Below are positions 1 through 5,918 of a stretch of DNA of 6,106 nucleotides, one piece after another. A model generated the notes under the pieces. The model had not been told where the DNA came from, did not search any database, and was given only the letters and a program-made list of their open reading frames with translations. The stretch is from an uncultured Clostridia bacterium (lineage in GTDB: Bacteria; Bacillota; Clostridia; Peptostreptococcales; Anaerovoracaceae), in contig CAKQWL010000227.1 of the NCBI GenBank assembly GCA_934278965.1, positions 1-6,106 on the forward strand. Direction: 5' to 3'. The first letter of the stretch is position 1. Each line of letters starts with the position of its first letter. A program made the position numbers and the translations under genes.

Positions 1-2073
1 GAAAAAACCTACACTTTCACCGGCGGCAGAACCTACGGAATCGTGCAGATGAAGGGTGATAACGCACAAACACTCACCGTGAAAAACGGTACGCTGAAAA
101 GCACTTCGGAGGATCGGGAAGCCGCAGTGAAGCTGGAAAGTTCGAATATGACGCTGATACTGGACGGTACAGAGGTTGTAACCGCCGGTATTTACGGGAT
201 CGCGGCAAACGGAACCAACGAAAATAATTCTGTCACGCTGATCAACAGCACCATTGCAGCGGAAAACGGAATCGGTATTTATTTCCCGTGCAGCGGAACG
301 CTGATGATTGACGGTGGCCAAATCTCCGGTAAAGCAGGTGTGGAAATTTGTGCAGGAGATATGAGGATTACCGGAGAACCGACGATTTCCGGATCGGGAG
401 CAAGACCTGCATGGGATTACACCTTCCCGGAGGACGGTTCTTGGGAGAGCGGCGCGGCGGTTTCGATCCTGGACGGGCGTCCCGGCTATGCGGCGATCGG
501 CACCGTTGAGGTGGAAAACGGTCTTTTTACAGCGGCAAACGACAGCGCGATTACAGCAAAGCATCACATCGCAAGCTTGGGGAGCTTTACGAACGGCGTG
601 GACGCCGGAAAGGTTGCAATATCCGGCGGCACCTTCAAAAATGCGCCTGGGTATATGGAAAACCTTTGCGCGGAAAACTATATGCCAAGGAGCAACGCGG
701 ATGGCTCGACGAAGGTTGTTTTAAAGAGCGATGTTGCGAAAATCGGGGAGATAAGATATAACGATCTGCAGGCCGCTTTGAACGCGGCGGATGGAAAAAC
801 CGTGGAATTGCTTGATAATACGGAGCTGAGAAGCTGTGTTCAGGTTGCGGCCGGAACGGATGTCACGCTGGATCTGGCCGGTCATACCTTGGAGCGTGCC
901 GGCGGCGATGATTATTATCAGGTGATCGAGCTGTTCGGTTCGCTGACGATTGCGGATTCCAGCGCGGAGGGAAACGGCACGATCATTGGCGGAAAAACAG
1001 TCGATATAAACCCGGGCGCAACCCTGAATGTCACGGCGGGAACACTGAAGCCGGGATATGGCCAGGCGCTTTTCATACCGGAAAATGCGGCGGTGACGCT
1101 TTCCGGAAAGACCAAAATTATCGGTGCAGAGGGCAATGGCGCCCAAAACAGCGGCGCGGTGATTGTTGAAAACGGAACTTTGACGATAGAGGATTCGACT
1201 GCAATCGAGAATGCGTACGGCCTGGCGGTGAACGCCAGTGACGGCTCCGGAAACGGAAGGATTATCATCAATGGAGGAAAGCTTAGCGGAACTGCGGCGG
1301 CATTGAAATTGACAGGCATCTCGGCGGAAATTAACGGCGGCAGCCTGGAAGGGACCGGCAGCGACAGCGGTGGAATTCTTCTTTTCCGGCAAGGGTATAA
1401 TAATAGCGATGCGGATAGCAGAATGGCGAGCCTGCGGATGACGGACGGCACGGTTTCCGGCGCAGCTTTTGGTATCAGCGGCAACTGCATGCAGTCCGCG
1501 GGGTGCAGTGCCGATATTACCGGTGGGAAAGTAAGCGGCGGCGTGCTGGGAATTTACTGGCCGATGGAGGGCGCTTTGACGATTGGCGAAAGCGCGGAAA
1601 TCAGCGGATTGACAGCCATTGAGGCCAAAATGGGAACAATTGGCATCAGCGGCGGAATGCTGATCGCTGCGGGTGCTCCTGCGGAAAACGGTGAAGGTGG
1701 TGCGGCGGCAGACGGCTCGGCACTCAAACTTGTGACACAGAGCTACGGTACCGAGGCGGCGCAGTACCGTTCGATGCCGTCCCTGATGGCAAATGTCACT
1801 GGGGGTGATTTCCGGAGTACCAATGGAGATGCAGTCCATATTTACTGTGAGGGCGGTGTATCGGCGGTCGAAGGAACAACCTTGACCGGAACAGTGATCA
1901 TCGGCAGTGAAGCCTCCATGACGGCGGCGAGCGGCGTACCGGTAAAGATCTTCTCCAAAAAGGACATTGCCCTGAATAGCAACACCGCGGTGACGGATCA
2001 AACATCTGTGACGGTGGAGGGAGCCTATCACTTTGTATTGAGTGAGGATCAGAGAAGCTGCATTGTTCAGTGA
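1..2073 (+). CDS. Beta-helix repeat surface/secreted protein, 3' part (start outside window)
   Basis: The frame is open from base 1 to TGA at 2071-2073, giving 690 residues. No start codon with a ribosome binding site is visible, so the gene begins upstream; the in-frame GTG at 43 is internal. The protein is made of short strand-turn units such as TLTVKNGTL, LMIDGGQISG, VAISGGTF and IIINGGKLSG, rich in Gly, Asn, Thr and Ser, as in right-handed beta-helix (pectate-lyase-like) folds. Two related modules carry GIYFP (residues 92-96) and GIYWP (517-521). Between them a new module starts at about residue 246 with IGEIRYNDLQAALNAADGK and DVTLDLAGHTL (288-297), a layout common in large clostridial surface proteins. 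The C-terminus ends VEGAYHFVLSEDQ..., with no LPXTG motif, membrane helix or S-layer homology domain, so any anchor must be N-terminal. Substrate and function are unknown; adhesion or glycan binding is only a guess. Confidence 0.85.
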   Translation, partial: EKTYTFTGGRTYGIVQMKGDNAQTLTVKNGTLKSTSEDREAAVKLESSNMTLILDGTEVVTAGIYGIAANGTNENNSVTLINSTIAAENGIGIYFPCSGTLMIDGGQISGKAGVEICAGDMRITGEPTISGSGARPAWDYTFPEDGSWESGAAVSILDGRPGYAAIGTVEVENGLFTAANDSAITAKHHIASLGSFTNGVDAGKVAISGGTFKNAPGYMENLCAENYMPRSNADGSTKVVLKSDVAKIGEIRYNDLQAALNAADGKTVELLDNTELRSCVQVAAGTDVTLDLAGHTLERAGGDDYYQVIELFGSLTIADSSAEGNGTIIGGKTVDINPGATLNVTAGTLKPGYGQALFIPENAAVTLSGKTKIIGAEGNGAQNSGAVIVENGTLTIEDSTAIENAYGLAVNASDGSGNGRIIINGGKLSGTAAALKLTGISAEINGGSLEGTGSDSGGILLFRQGYNNSDADSRMASLRMTDGTVSGAAFGISGNCMQSAGCSADITGGKVSGGVLGIYWPMEGALTIGESAEISGLTAIEAKMGTIGISGGMLIAAGAPAENGEGGAAADGSALKLVTQSYGTEAAQYRSMPSLMANVTGGDFRSTNGDAVHIYCEGGVSAVEGTTLTGTVIIGSEASMTAASGVPVKIFSKKDIALNSNTAVTDQTSVTVEGAYHFVLSEDQRSCIVQ

Positions 2074-2091
2074 AATAACACCAATTGATTC

Positions 2092-2141
2092 TTTGCAGAA
2101 ATTCTGTTTTGTGATACAATCGGTGGTAGAAGTGATATAAT
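2092..2141 (+). promoter_or_regulatory. Tandem extended -10 promoter elements for the 34-aa peptide gene
   Basis: Two near-identical decamers, GTGATACAAT (2111-2120) and GTGATATAAT (2132-2141), lie exactly 21 bp apart. Each contains TG-N-TA[C/T]AAT, the extended -10 element of sigma-A promoters; the downstream copy is a perfect TGATATAAT. The upstream copy has a weak -35 (TTTGCA, 2092-2097) at 17 bp spacing. The downstream copy has no good -35, which extended -10 promoters can tolerate. Start sites would be near 2127 and 2148, about 30-50 nt before the ATG at 2179. Not tested experimentally. Confidence 0.6.
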
Positions 2142-2178
2142 GGGATGTATTGATAGAGAAACGAAAGGAGAGAATGTT

Positions 2179-2283
2179 ATGAAATTGGCAATGTCAATCA
2201 GTACACTGGTGATCAGTGTTGCGGCACTCAGTACCGGTATCGTTGCCCTTTGCATGGCATGCAAGGCGATCAAGGATAACTAA
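2179..2283 (+). CDS. 34-aa hydrophobic single-span membrane peptide, function unknown
   Basis: ATG at 2179, TAA at 2281-2283. The ribosome binding site AAAGGAG (2164-2170) is 8 nt before the ATG, as good as any in the window. The peptide starts MKLAMSISTL and ends with a basic/polar tail CKAIKDN. Residues 3-28 form one continuous hydrophobic stretch able to span a membrane, with K2 before it and K29, K32 and D33 after it. Two cysteines form CMAC (25-28) at the predicted membrane edge. There is no room for a cleaved signal peptide plus a mature product, so it is probably a membrane-inserted microprotein. It has its own promoter and terminator and is not part of a visible operon. The size and tail resemble small membrane regulators or type I toxins, but no antisense RNA promoter was identified and I do not recognise the family. 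Confidence 0.7.
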   Translation: MKLAMSISTLVISVAALSTGIVALCMACKAIKDN

Positions 2284-2295
2284 AATAGAGGGCAA

Positions 2296-2333
2296 GAAGC
2301 GGCGTCGGCGCGGTGCGCCGGATGCCATACTTC
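2296..2333 (+). other. Strong 3'-UTR hairpin behind the 34-aa gene
   Basis: GAAG (2296-2299) pairs with CTTC (2330-2333), GGCGTC (2301-2306) with GATGCC (2321-2326, one G-U pair), and GGCGC (2307-2311) with GCGCC (2315-2319). This leaves a GGT loop, a bulged G2320 and a small 1x3 internal loop, for about 15 paired positions, mostly G-C. No T-run follows, so it is not an intrinsic terminator by itself. It lies 12 nt after the stop codon and 21 nt before the terminator stem. It could protect or regulate the short mRNA; that is inference. Confidence 0.5.
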
Positions 2334-2354
2334 ATAAGAAAGAAAAAGAAAAAG

Positions 2355-2393
2355 AGCGGGAGTCCGGTGAAAACCGGGCTTCCGCTTTTTTTT
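2355..2393. terminator. Bidirectional intrinsic terminator between convergent units
   Basis: A 14-bp stem joins AGCGGGAGTCCGGT (2355-2368) and ACCGGGCTTCCGCT (2373-2386), with two G-T wobbles, around a GAAA tetraloop (2369-2372). It is followed by eight T (2386-2393). On the opposite strand the stem is followed by a T-rich run, the complement of the A-rich stretch at about 2339-2353. It can therefore end the 34-aa peptide transcript and also the minus-strand operon that stops at 2414. Confidence 0.9.
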
Positions 2394-2413
2394 AAGTCTA
2401 TATGTGCCGCTTG

Positions 2414-2932
2414 TCAGGAACAATAGGAATGGGCTTCCTGTATCAAGGTGCGCAAATCATCCGAATCCCGAACATCGCCAATGGCAAACAGGGCACGTAC
2501 GAGAAAATTGGAAAATGCGCTTTTCCGGGCAGCAAAATCGTTCACTGCGGGGAGGCTGTCTTTTGCTTCCCGGAAGATTTCGGCGGCGCCAAATAGACAC
2601 AGAAGAAGCTGTGCCTTGAGACGGCGAATTTCAAAGGGCTCCTGCCGCAGCAAAGATGCGTCGTAATCGGCGGTTCGTCCACATGGAAACGCGCAGGAAG
2701 CACAGTCCGGAGAAAGCCGCCATTTCTCACGGTGGGCATGCTCGATCAGCGGCAAATATTTTTCAGAGGTCGATTGACCGGCGGCGGACAAGGCGTCAAT
2801 CAGAAAATCTGTGACAGAAGCTACAGCGTCTTCATCATTTTCAACCGTGCGGGCAATTCCGACCAGAGCACCGATGAGTGTGTCAAAATCAGGGGAAACC
2901 GTTTCAGTTCCCAGGATATCGGGTTTCAGCAT
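2414..2932 (-). CDS. Small Hcp-like helical protein (N-terminal domain of hybrid cluster protein, no catalytic part)
   Basis: 172 residues; ATG at 2932 is preceded by a very strong site, AAAGGAGGA (complement of 2941-2949), 8 nt away. It lies 45 bp after the iron-sulfur gene, so it is the second gene of that operon. The protein is mostly helical and has two similar halves: FLIDALSAAG...LIEHAH (residues 43-67) and FLVRALFAIG...LIQEAH (143-168). Between them is a cysteine motif C77-x2-C80-x3-C84, followed by GRTADYD and an EIRRLKAQLLLCLFG helix. From memory of the family, CGRTxDYD and (D/E)xRxLKxLILxGLxG are hallmarks of the N-terminal helical region of Hcp (hydroxylamine reductase). The roughly 350 residues that hold the hybrid cluster are absent, so no reductase activity is expected. 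Three close cysteines could bind a metal with a partner ligand. It may be a duplicated and shortened hcp relative; the homology is inferred by eye. Confidence 0.6.
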   Translation of the reverse strand: MLKPDILGTETVSPDFDTLIGALVGIARTVENDEDAVASVTDFLIDALSAAGQSTSEKYLPLIEHAHREKWRLSPDCASCAFPCGRTADYDASLLRQEPFEIRRLKAQLLLCLFGAAEIFREAKDSLPAVNDFAARKSAFSNFLVRALFAIGDVRDSDDLRTLIQEAHSYCS

Positions 2933-2977
2933 AGCGAAATTCCTCCTTTCCGGAAGCCTTTGAAATTTGAAAGCGGG

Positions 2978-3751
2978 TTATTCCAAAACTCTGCCGTTTG
3001 TAGTAATGACTGCGACCCGGAGCGAGAGATCCTTTTCGCTGTTTTGAATTGCTTTTCTTACGGCGGCTTCGAGACCGCCGCAGCACGGAACCTCCATCCG
3101 GACAACGGTGACGGATCGGATTGTGTTTCGGCGCAGGATGTCGGTCAGCTTTTCAGCATAGTCCACAGAATCCAATTTTGGACATCCGATGAGGGTTACC
3201 CTTCCCCGCATATAATTCCGATGCATGTCGGCGTAGGCGTAAGCGGTGCAGTCGGCGGCGATCAGAAGATCGGCGCCTTCAAAACAAGGCGCATCGGCAG
3301 GGATGAGGCGAATCTGGCAGGGCCACTGTGCCAATTCGGATGGAATAGAAAGTTCGGAACGGTCAATCGGGCCGGAGGTTTCGGCCGTGTGGAGAATCTG
3401 TAATTTGCTGCCGGGACATCCGCATGGTTCGTGCGGGTGCGCGGCGGCAGGCGCATTGCCCGACGCCGCAGGAGTACGGTGCTCGGCCGCGGCAGAGGCG
3501 GCAGGCTGCCCCTGTGCTTTTTTGCTCTGGAGGACAGCAGTTTCATCGTAGGCCGCCGCCTCGCGCATAACGAAAGTAATGGCACCGGTCGGACAGACCG
3601 GAAGACAGTCCCCGAGACCGTCGCAGTAATTGTCGCGGAGGAGCTTTGCTTTTCCTCCGACCATCCCGATGGCACCCTCGTGGCAGGCAGAAGCGCAGGC
3701 ACCGCAGCCGCTGCATTTTGCTTCATCAATTTGGATAATATTTCGAATCAT
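2978..3751 (-). CDS. Ferredoxin-domain iron-sulfur protein with Cys-rich C-terminal domain
   Basis: 257 residues, probably a soluble cytoplasmic electron carrier. I chose ATG at 3751 because AAAGGAG (complement of 3760-3766) sits 8 nt upstream; the frame stays open further upstream, but that part overlaps the divergent regulator and lacks a binding site. Residues 13-23 are C-x2-C-x2-C-x3-C, a [4Fe-4S] motif. A second motif has C43, C49 and C53-P (YCDGLGDCLPVCP), one cysteine short of a classic second cluster. Residues 72-108 are an Ala/Pro-rich flexible linker. The C-terminal part has PCGCPG (109-114), ADCTAYAYADMH (167-177), LIGCPKLD (188-194) and MEVPCCGG (219-226), a conserved-looking unit with many possible metal ligands. 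I recall this architecture beside hcp and Crp/Fnr genes in Clostridia, which suggests redox or nitrosative-stress electron transfer. The partner enzyme is not in the window. Confidence 0.85.
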   Translation of the reverse strand: MIRNIIQIDEAKCSGCGACASACHEGAIGMVGGKAKLLRDNYCDGLGDCLPVCPTGAITFVMREAAAYDETAVLQSKKAQGQPAASAAAEHRTPAASGNAPAAAHPHEPCGCPGSKLQILHTAETSGPIDRSELSIPSELAQWPCQIRLIPADAPCFEGADLLIAADCTAYAYADMHRNYMRGRVTLIGCPKLDSVDYAEKLTDILRRNTIRSVTVVRMEVPCCGGLEAAVRKAIQNSEKDLSLRVAVITTNGRVLE

Positions 3752-3775
3752 GGACAACGCTCCTTTCATTATCAT

Positions 3776-3808
3776 CAATCGGTCGGCATGATTGGTCGGC
3801 GAACCGAT
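3776..3808 (-). other. Possible alternative hairpins in the iron-sulfur operon leader
   Basis: Between the inferred transcription start (about 3833) and the ribosome binding site (3760-3766) the leader can fold in competing ways. One pairs the two ends, ATCGGT (complement of 3803-3808) with ACCGAT (complement of 3778-3783). The other forms a local TCGG-TTCG-CCGA hairpin (3796-3807) plus CAATC/GATTG (3776-3794). A direct repeat GGTCGGC (3781-3787, 3794-3800) underlies this. It may be coincidence; no known riboswitch is recognised. Confidence 0.25.
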
Positions 3809-3823
3809 AACCGGCCTGGTTTC

Positions 3824-3852
3824 TTGACTTTCTAAGAAAAGAATACTATAAT
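3824..3852 (+). promoter_or_regulatory. Sigma-A promoter of the Crp/Fnr regulator gene
   Basis: TTGACT (3824-3829) and TATAAT (3847-3852) are separated by exactly 17 bp, one mismatch from the full consensus. Transcription should start near 3859, about 38 nt before the ATG at 3897. The downstream rarA gene is probably read from this promoter too, because no terminator lies between. Confidence 0.8.
3840..3845 (-). promoter_or_regulatory. Possible -10 element of the iron-sulfur operon
   Basis: On the minus strand the hexamer TATTCT (complement of 3840-3845) matches TATAAT at four positions, including the key first two and last. No -35 box resembling TTGACA lies upstream; instead the 24-bp palindrome occupies that place, as in activator-dependent (class II) promoters. 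A competing -10, TATAGT (complement of 3845-3850), would put the palindrome centre at about -36. The call rests on geometry and is uncertain. Confidence 0.4.
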
Positions 3853-3862
3853 CAAACCGACA

Positions 3863-3886
3863 AATCTGTTGTTTTAACAACAAATT
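3863..3886. promoter_or_regulatory. 24-bp palindrome, likely Crp/Fnr-family operator
   Basis: The arms AATCTGTTGTT and AACAACAAATT flank a TT centre (3874-3875). Eleven of twelve symmetric positions pair when the centre is included, and the core GTTGTT/AACAAC is perfect. It sits between the divergent regulator and iron-sulfur operon, ending one base before the regulator's ribosome binding site (GGGAG, 3887-3891). Relative to the inferred starts its centre is near -41.5 for the minus operon and near +16 for the regulator. The simplest reading is that the regulator activates the operon and represses itself. The core differs from the E. coli CRP and FNR boxes (TGTGA, TTGAT). Confidence 0.65.
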
Positions 3887-3896
3887 GGGAGAAAAT

Positions 3897-4568
3897 ATGA
3901 TTATGAATTTGGGAATGACAAGTCTCTTCCGCGGAATCAAAAAAGAAGAAATAGCAGGGCTTCTCACCTGTATCGGGGCAGTGCGCAGGAAATATCCTAA
4001 AGGGGCGACCGTGCTGCGGGAAGGAGAGCCGACGAAAATTCTGGGTGTGGTCCTTTCCGGGCGTGTGCTCATCGGGCACGATGATATCTGGGGAAATCAT
4101 ACAATCCTGGGGGAAGCCTCCCCGGGAGAGGATTTTGCCGCGCCGTACGCCTGTATCCCAGGGGAGCCGCTTTTAAGTTACATGACAGCGGCCGAAGATA
4201 CGGAGGTTCTGTTTTTAAATATTGACCGCGTGCTTGGGACCTGCACAAACGCGTGCGAATTTCATACGAAGCTTGTGCGGAATCTTCTCACGGTGACAGC
4301 GCTCCAGAGCTTGAATCTGTCACGGCGAATTCTGCACACCTCTTCCAAAACGATTCGCGGAAGACTGATGGCGTATTTCTCGTTCTGCATCAAAAAGACG
4401 GGGCAGTATTCCTTCGAGATTCCGTACAATCGCCAGCAGCTTGCGGATTATTTGGGCGTGGACCGGAGCGCGATGTGCGGGGAACTTTCCCGGATGCGGA
4501 AGGACGGACTGATTCGTTATCGCAAGAATCACTTTGAGATCAGCGAAGCAGCAGAGGTACAAGACTGA
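3897..4568 (+). CDS. Crp/Fnr-family transcription regulator, possibly HcpR-like
   Basis: 223 residues. ATG at 3897 follows GGGAG (3887-3891) by 5 nt; an in-frame TTG at 3885 overlaps that site and is less likely, and ATG 3903 is an alternative. Residues about 8-118 form the cyclic-nucleotide-binding-type sensor barrel (GATVLREGEPTK, GVVLSGRVLIG), but there is no cAMP-contact signature, so another signal is likely. C116-x3-C120 (TCTNACEFH) precedes the dimer helix. The C-terminal winged helix-turn-helix spans about 147-218, with NRQQLADYLGVDRSAMCGELSRMRKDGLI at 178-206. From memory, clostridial relatives read DRSALSRELSRM here; this one has C194-G195 in place of the usual Ser-Arg, losing an arginine equivalent to E. 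coli CRP R185. It is divergent from the iron-sulfur operon and is its likely controller. The signal (NO, redox or other) is not visible in the sequence. Confidence 0.88.
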   Translation: MIMNLGMTSLFRGIKKEEIAGLLTCIGAVRRKYPKGATVLREGEPTKILGVVLSGRVLIGHDDIWGNHTILGEASPGEDFAAPYACIPGEPLLSYMTAAEDTEVLFLNIDRVLGTCTNACEFHTKLVRNLLTVTALQSLNLSRRILHTSSKTIRGRLMAYFSFCIKKTGQYSFEIPYNRQQLADYLGVDRSAMCGELSRMRKDGLIRYRKNHFEISEAAEVQD

Positions 4569-4598
4569 TCAAAATAGGAGAAAGGGGCACAGAAAAAA

Positions 4599-5918
4599 GT
4601 GGAACAGACCAGTATGTTTGAAAGAAGAGAAGCTGAGCCGCTTGCGGCACGCCTGCGGCCGACGGTGCTGGAGGAATATGCGGGGCAATCGCATCTGCTC
4701 GGAGAGGGGAAGGTGCTTCGCCGTTTAATCGAGAGCGATCAAATTTCCTCAATGATTTTTTGGGGACCTCCCGGGGTCGGGAAAACGACGCTTGCCCGTA
4801 TCATCGCAAATCGGACGAAGGCGTCTTTCATTGATTTTTCGGCAGTGACCAGCGGAATTCGTGAAATCCGGGAAGTAATGAAGAAGGCGGAAAACAACCG
4901 GCAGTTCGGTGGAAAAACCATCGTGTTTGTGGATGAAATCCACCGCTTCAATAAGGCTCAGCAGGACGCATTTCTCCCTTTTGTAGAGAAAGGAAGCATC
5001 GTCTTGATCGGAGCGACGACGGAGAATCCTTCCTTCGAAATCAACAGCGCGCTGCTTTCCCGCTGCAAGGTGTTCGTCCTGCAGGCGCTTTCAAAGGAGG
5101 AGCTGATGGGCCTGATTCGGCGGGCTGTTTCCGATCCCCGGGGATTTGGCGGGCAGGAGATCCAAATGGATCCGGAGATCCCGGAAATGCTTGCTGTCTT
5201 CGCGAACGGAGATGCTAGGACCGCGCTTTCGACATTGGAAATGCTTGTACTGAACGGAGATGTGCAGGACGGGACGGTGACAGTAACAAAGGGAATTTTG
5301 GAGCAATGTATCTCGCGGAAATCTCTTCTTTATGATAAAAAGGGCGAGGAGCACTATAATCTCATTTCGGCTCTTCATAAATCCATGCGGAACTCCGATC
5401 CGGATGCGGCGGTCTATTGGCTTGCGAGAATGCTGGAAGCGGGCGAGGATCCGCTTTATATCGCAAGGAGGCTTGTCCGCTTTGCGGGCGAGGATGTCGG
5501 TTTGGCGGACCCGAGAGCATTGGAGGTCGCTGTCGCGGTGTACCAGGCCTGTCATTTTATCGGAATGCCGGAGTGCAGCGTACACTTGACGGAAGCGGCC
5601 GTCTATTTATCGCTTGTGCCGAAATCCAACGCGCTCTATATGGCTTATGAAACAGCGAAAAAAGATGCCGCCGCGCAGATCGCCGAGCCGGTACCGCTGG
5701 TAATCCGAAATGCGCCGACACGTCTGATGAAAGAGCTGGATTACGGGAAAGGGTATCAATATGCGCACGATACTGCCGAGAAGCTGACGGATATGCAGTG
5801 CCTTCCGGATTCTCTTATGGGGCGGGAATACTACATTCCGACGACACAGGGAACAGAAGCAAAGTTTCGGGAACGGCTGGAAAAAATAAAAGAATGGAAA
5901 AAGTCCCGGCGCGGATGA
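4599..5918 (+). CDS. rarA: Replication-associated recombination protein A (RarA/MgsA), AAA+ ATPase
   Basis: 439 residues, the usual family length, and intact. RarA is a tetrameric clamp-loader-like ATPase acting at stalled replication forks and single-strand gaps. Visible motifs: Walker A GPPGVGKTT (56-64), Walker B TIVFVDEIHRF (107-117), sensor 1 IGATTENPSF (137-146), arginine finger SR (154-155) and sensor 2 GDARTAL (204-210). The MgsA-type C-terminal region follows, with ISALHKSMRNSDPDAA (256-271), YIARRLVRFAGEDVGLADP (287-305), and the closing PDSLMGREYYIPTTQGTE (403-420) that is typical of the family. I chose GTG at 4599 because AAAGGGG (4581-4587) lies 11 nt upstream; ATG 4614 has no binding site. 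It begins 30 bp after the regulator gene with no terminator between, so it is probably co-transcribed; a functional link to the regulator is not implied. Confidence 0.96.
   Translation: MEQTSMFERREAEPLAARLRPTVLEEYAGQSHLLGEGKVLRRLIESDQISSMIFWGPPGVGKTTLARIIANRTKASFIDFSAVTSGIREIREVMKKAENNRQFGGKTIVFVDEIHRFNKAQQDAFLPFVEKGSIVLIGATTENPSFEINSALLSRCKVFVLQALSKEELMGLIRRAVSDPRGFGGQEIQMDPEIPEMLAVFANGDARTALSTLEMLVLNGDVQDGTVTVTKGILEQCISRKSLLYDKKGEEHYNLISALHKSMRNSDPDAAVYWLARMLEAGEDPLYIARRLVRFAGEDVGLADPRALEVAVAVYQACHFIGMPECSVHLTEAAVYLSLVPKSNALYMAYETAKKDAAAQIAEPVPLVIRNAPTRLMKELDYGKGYQYAHDTAEKLTDMQCLPDSLMGREYYIPTTQGTEAKFRERLEKIKEWKKSRRG

Noticed and set aside
721..2031. Long antisense open frame (436 codons, minus strand) inside the beta-helix gene
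   Set aside because: It is rich in Arg, His, Cys and Ser with no recognisable domain, and it lacks a ribosome binding site. The plus frame shows clear beta-helix repeats over the same bases, so this is a mirror of the real codon pattern.
2096..2110. Terminator for the beta-helix gene (CAGAA-A-TTCTG then TTTT)
   Set aside because: The stem would be only 4 bp with a 3-nt loop, and the bases overlap the promoter spacer. It is too weak to call.
2414..2932. Full hydroxylamine reductase (hcp) annotation for the small gene
   Set aside because: At 172 residues the protein lacks the hybrid-cluster-binding part of Hcp, and there is no adjoining sequence that would restore it by a frameshift.
2732..3403. 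223-codon plus-strand frame opposite the iron-sulfur operon
   Set aside because: It runs antisense across both operon genes and their intergenic ribosome binding site. The minus frames carry ferredoxin and Hcp-like motifs and strong starts; this one shows no motif.
3752..4072. Upstream extension of the iron-sulfur protein (possible 364-residue form)
   Set aside because: The extra 107 codons overlap the divergent promoters, the palindrome and the start of the regulator gene. The ATG at 3751 has an ideal ribosome binding site and begins right at the ferredoxin domain.
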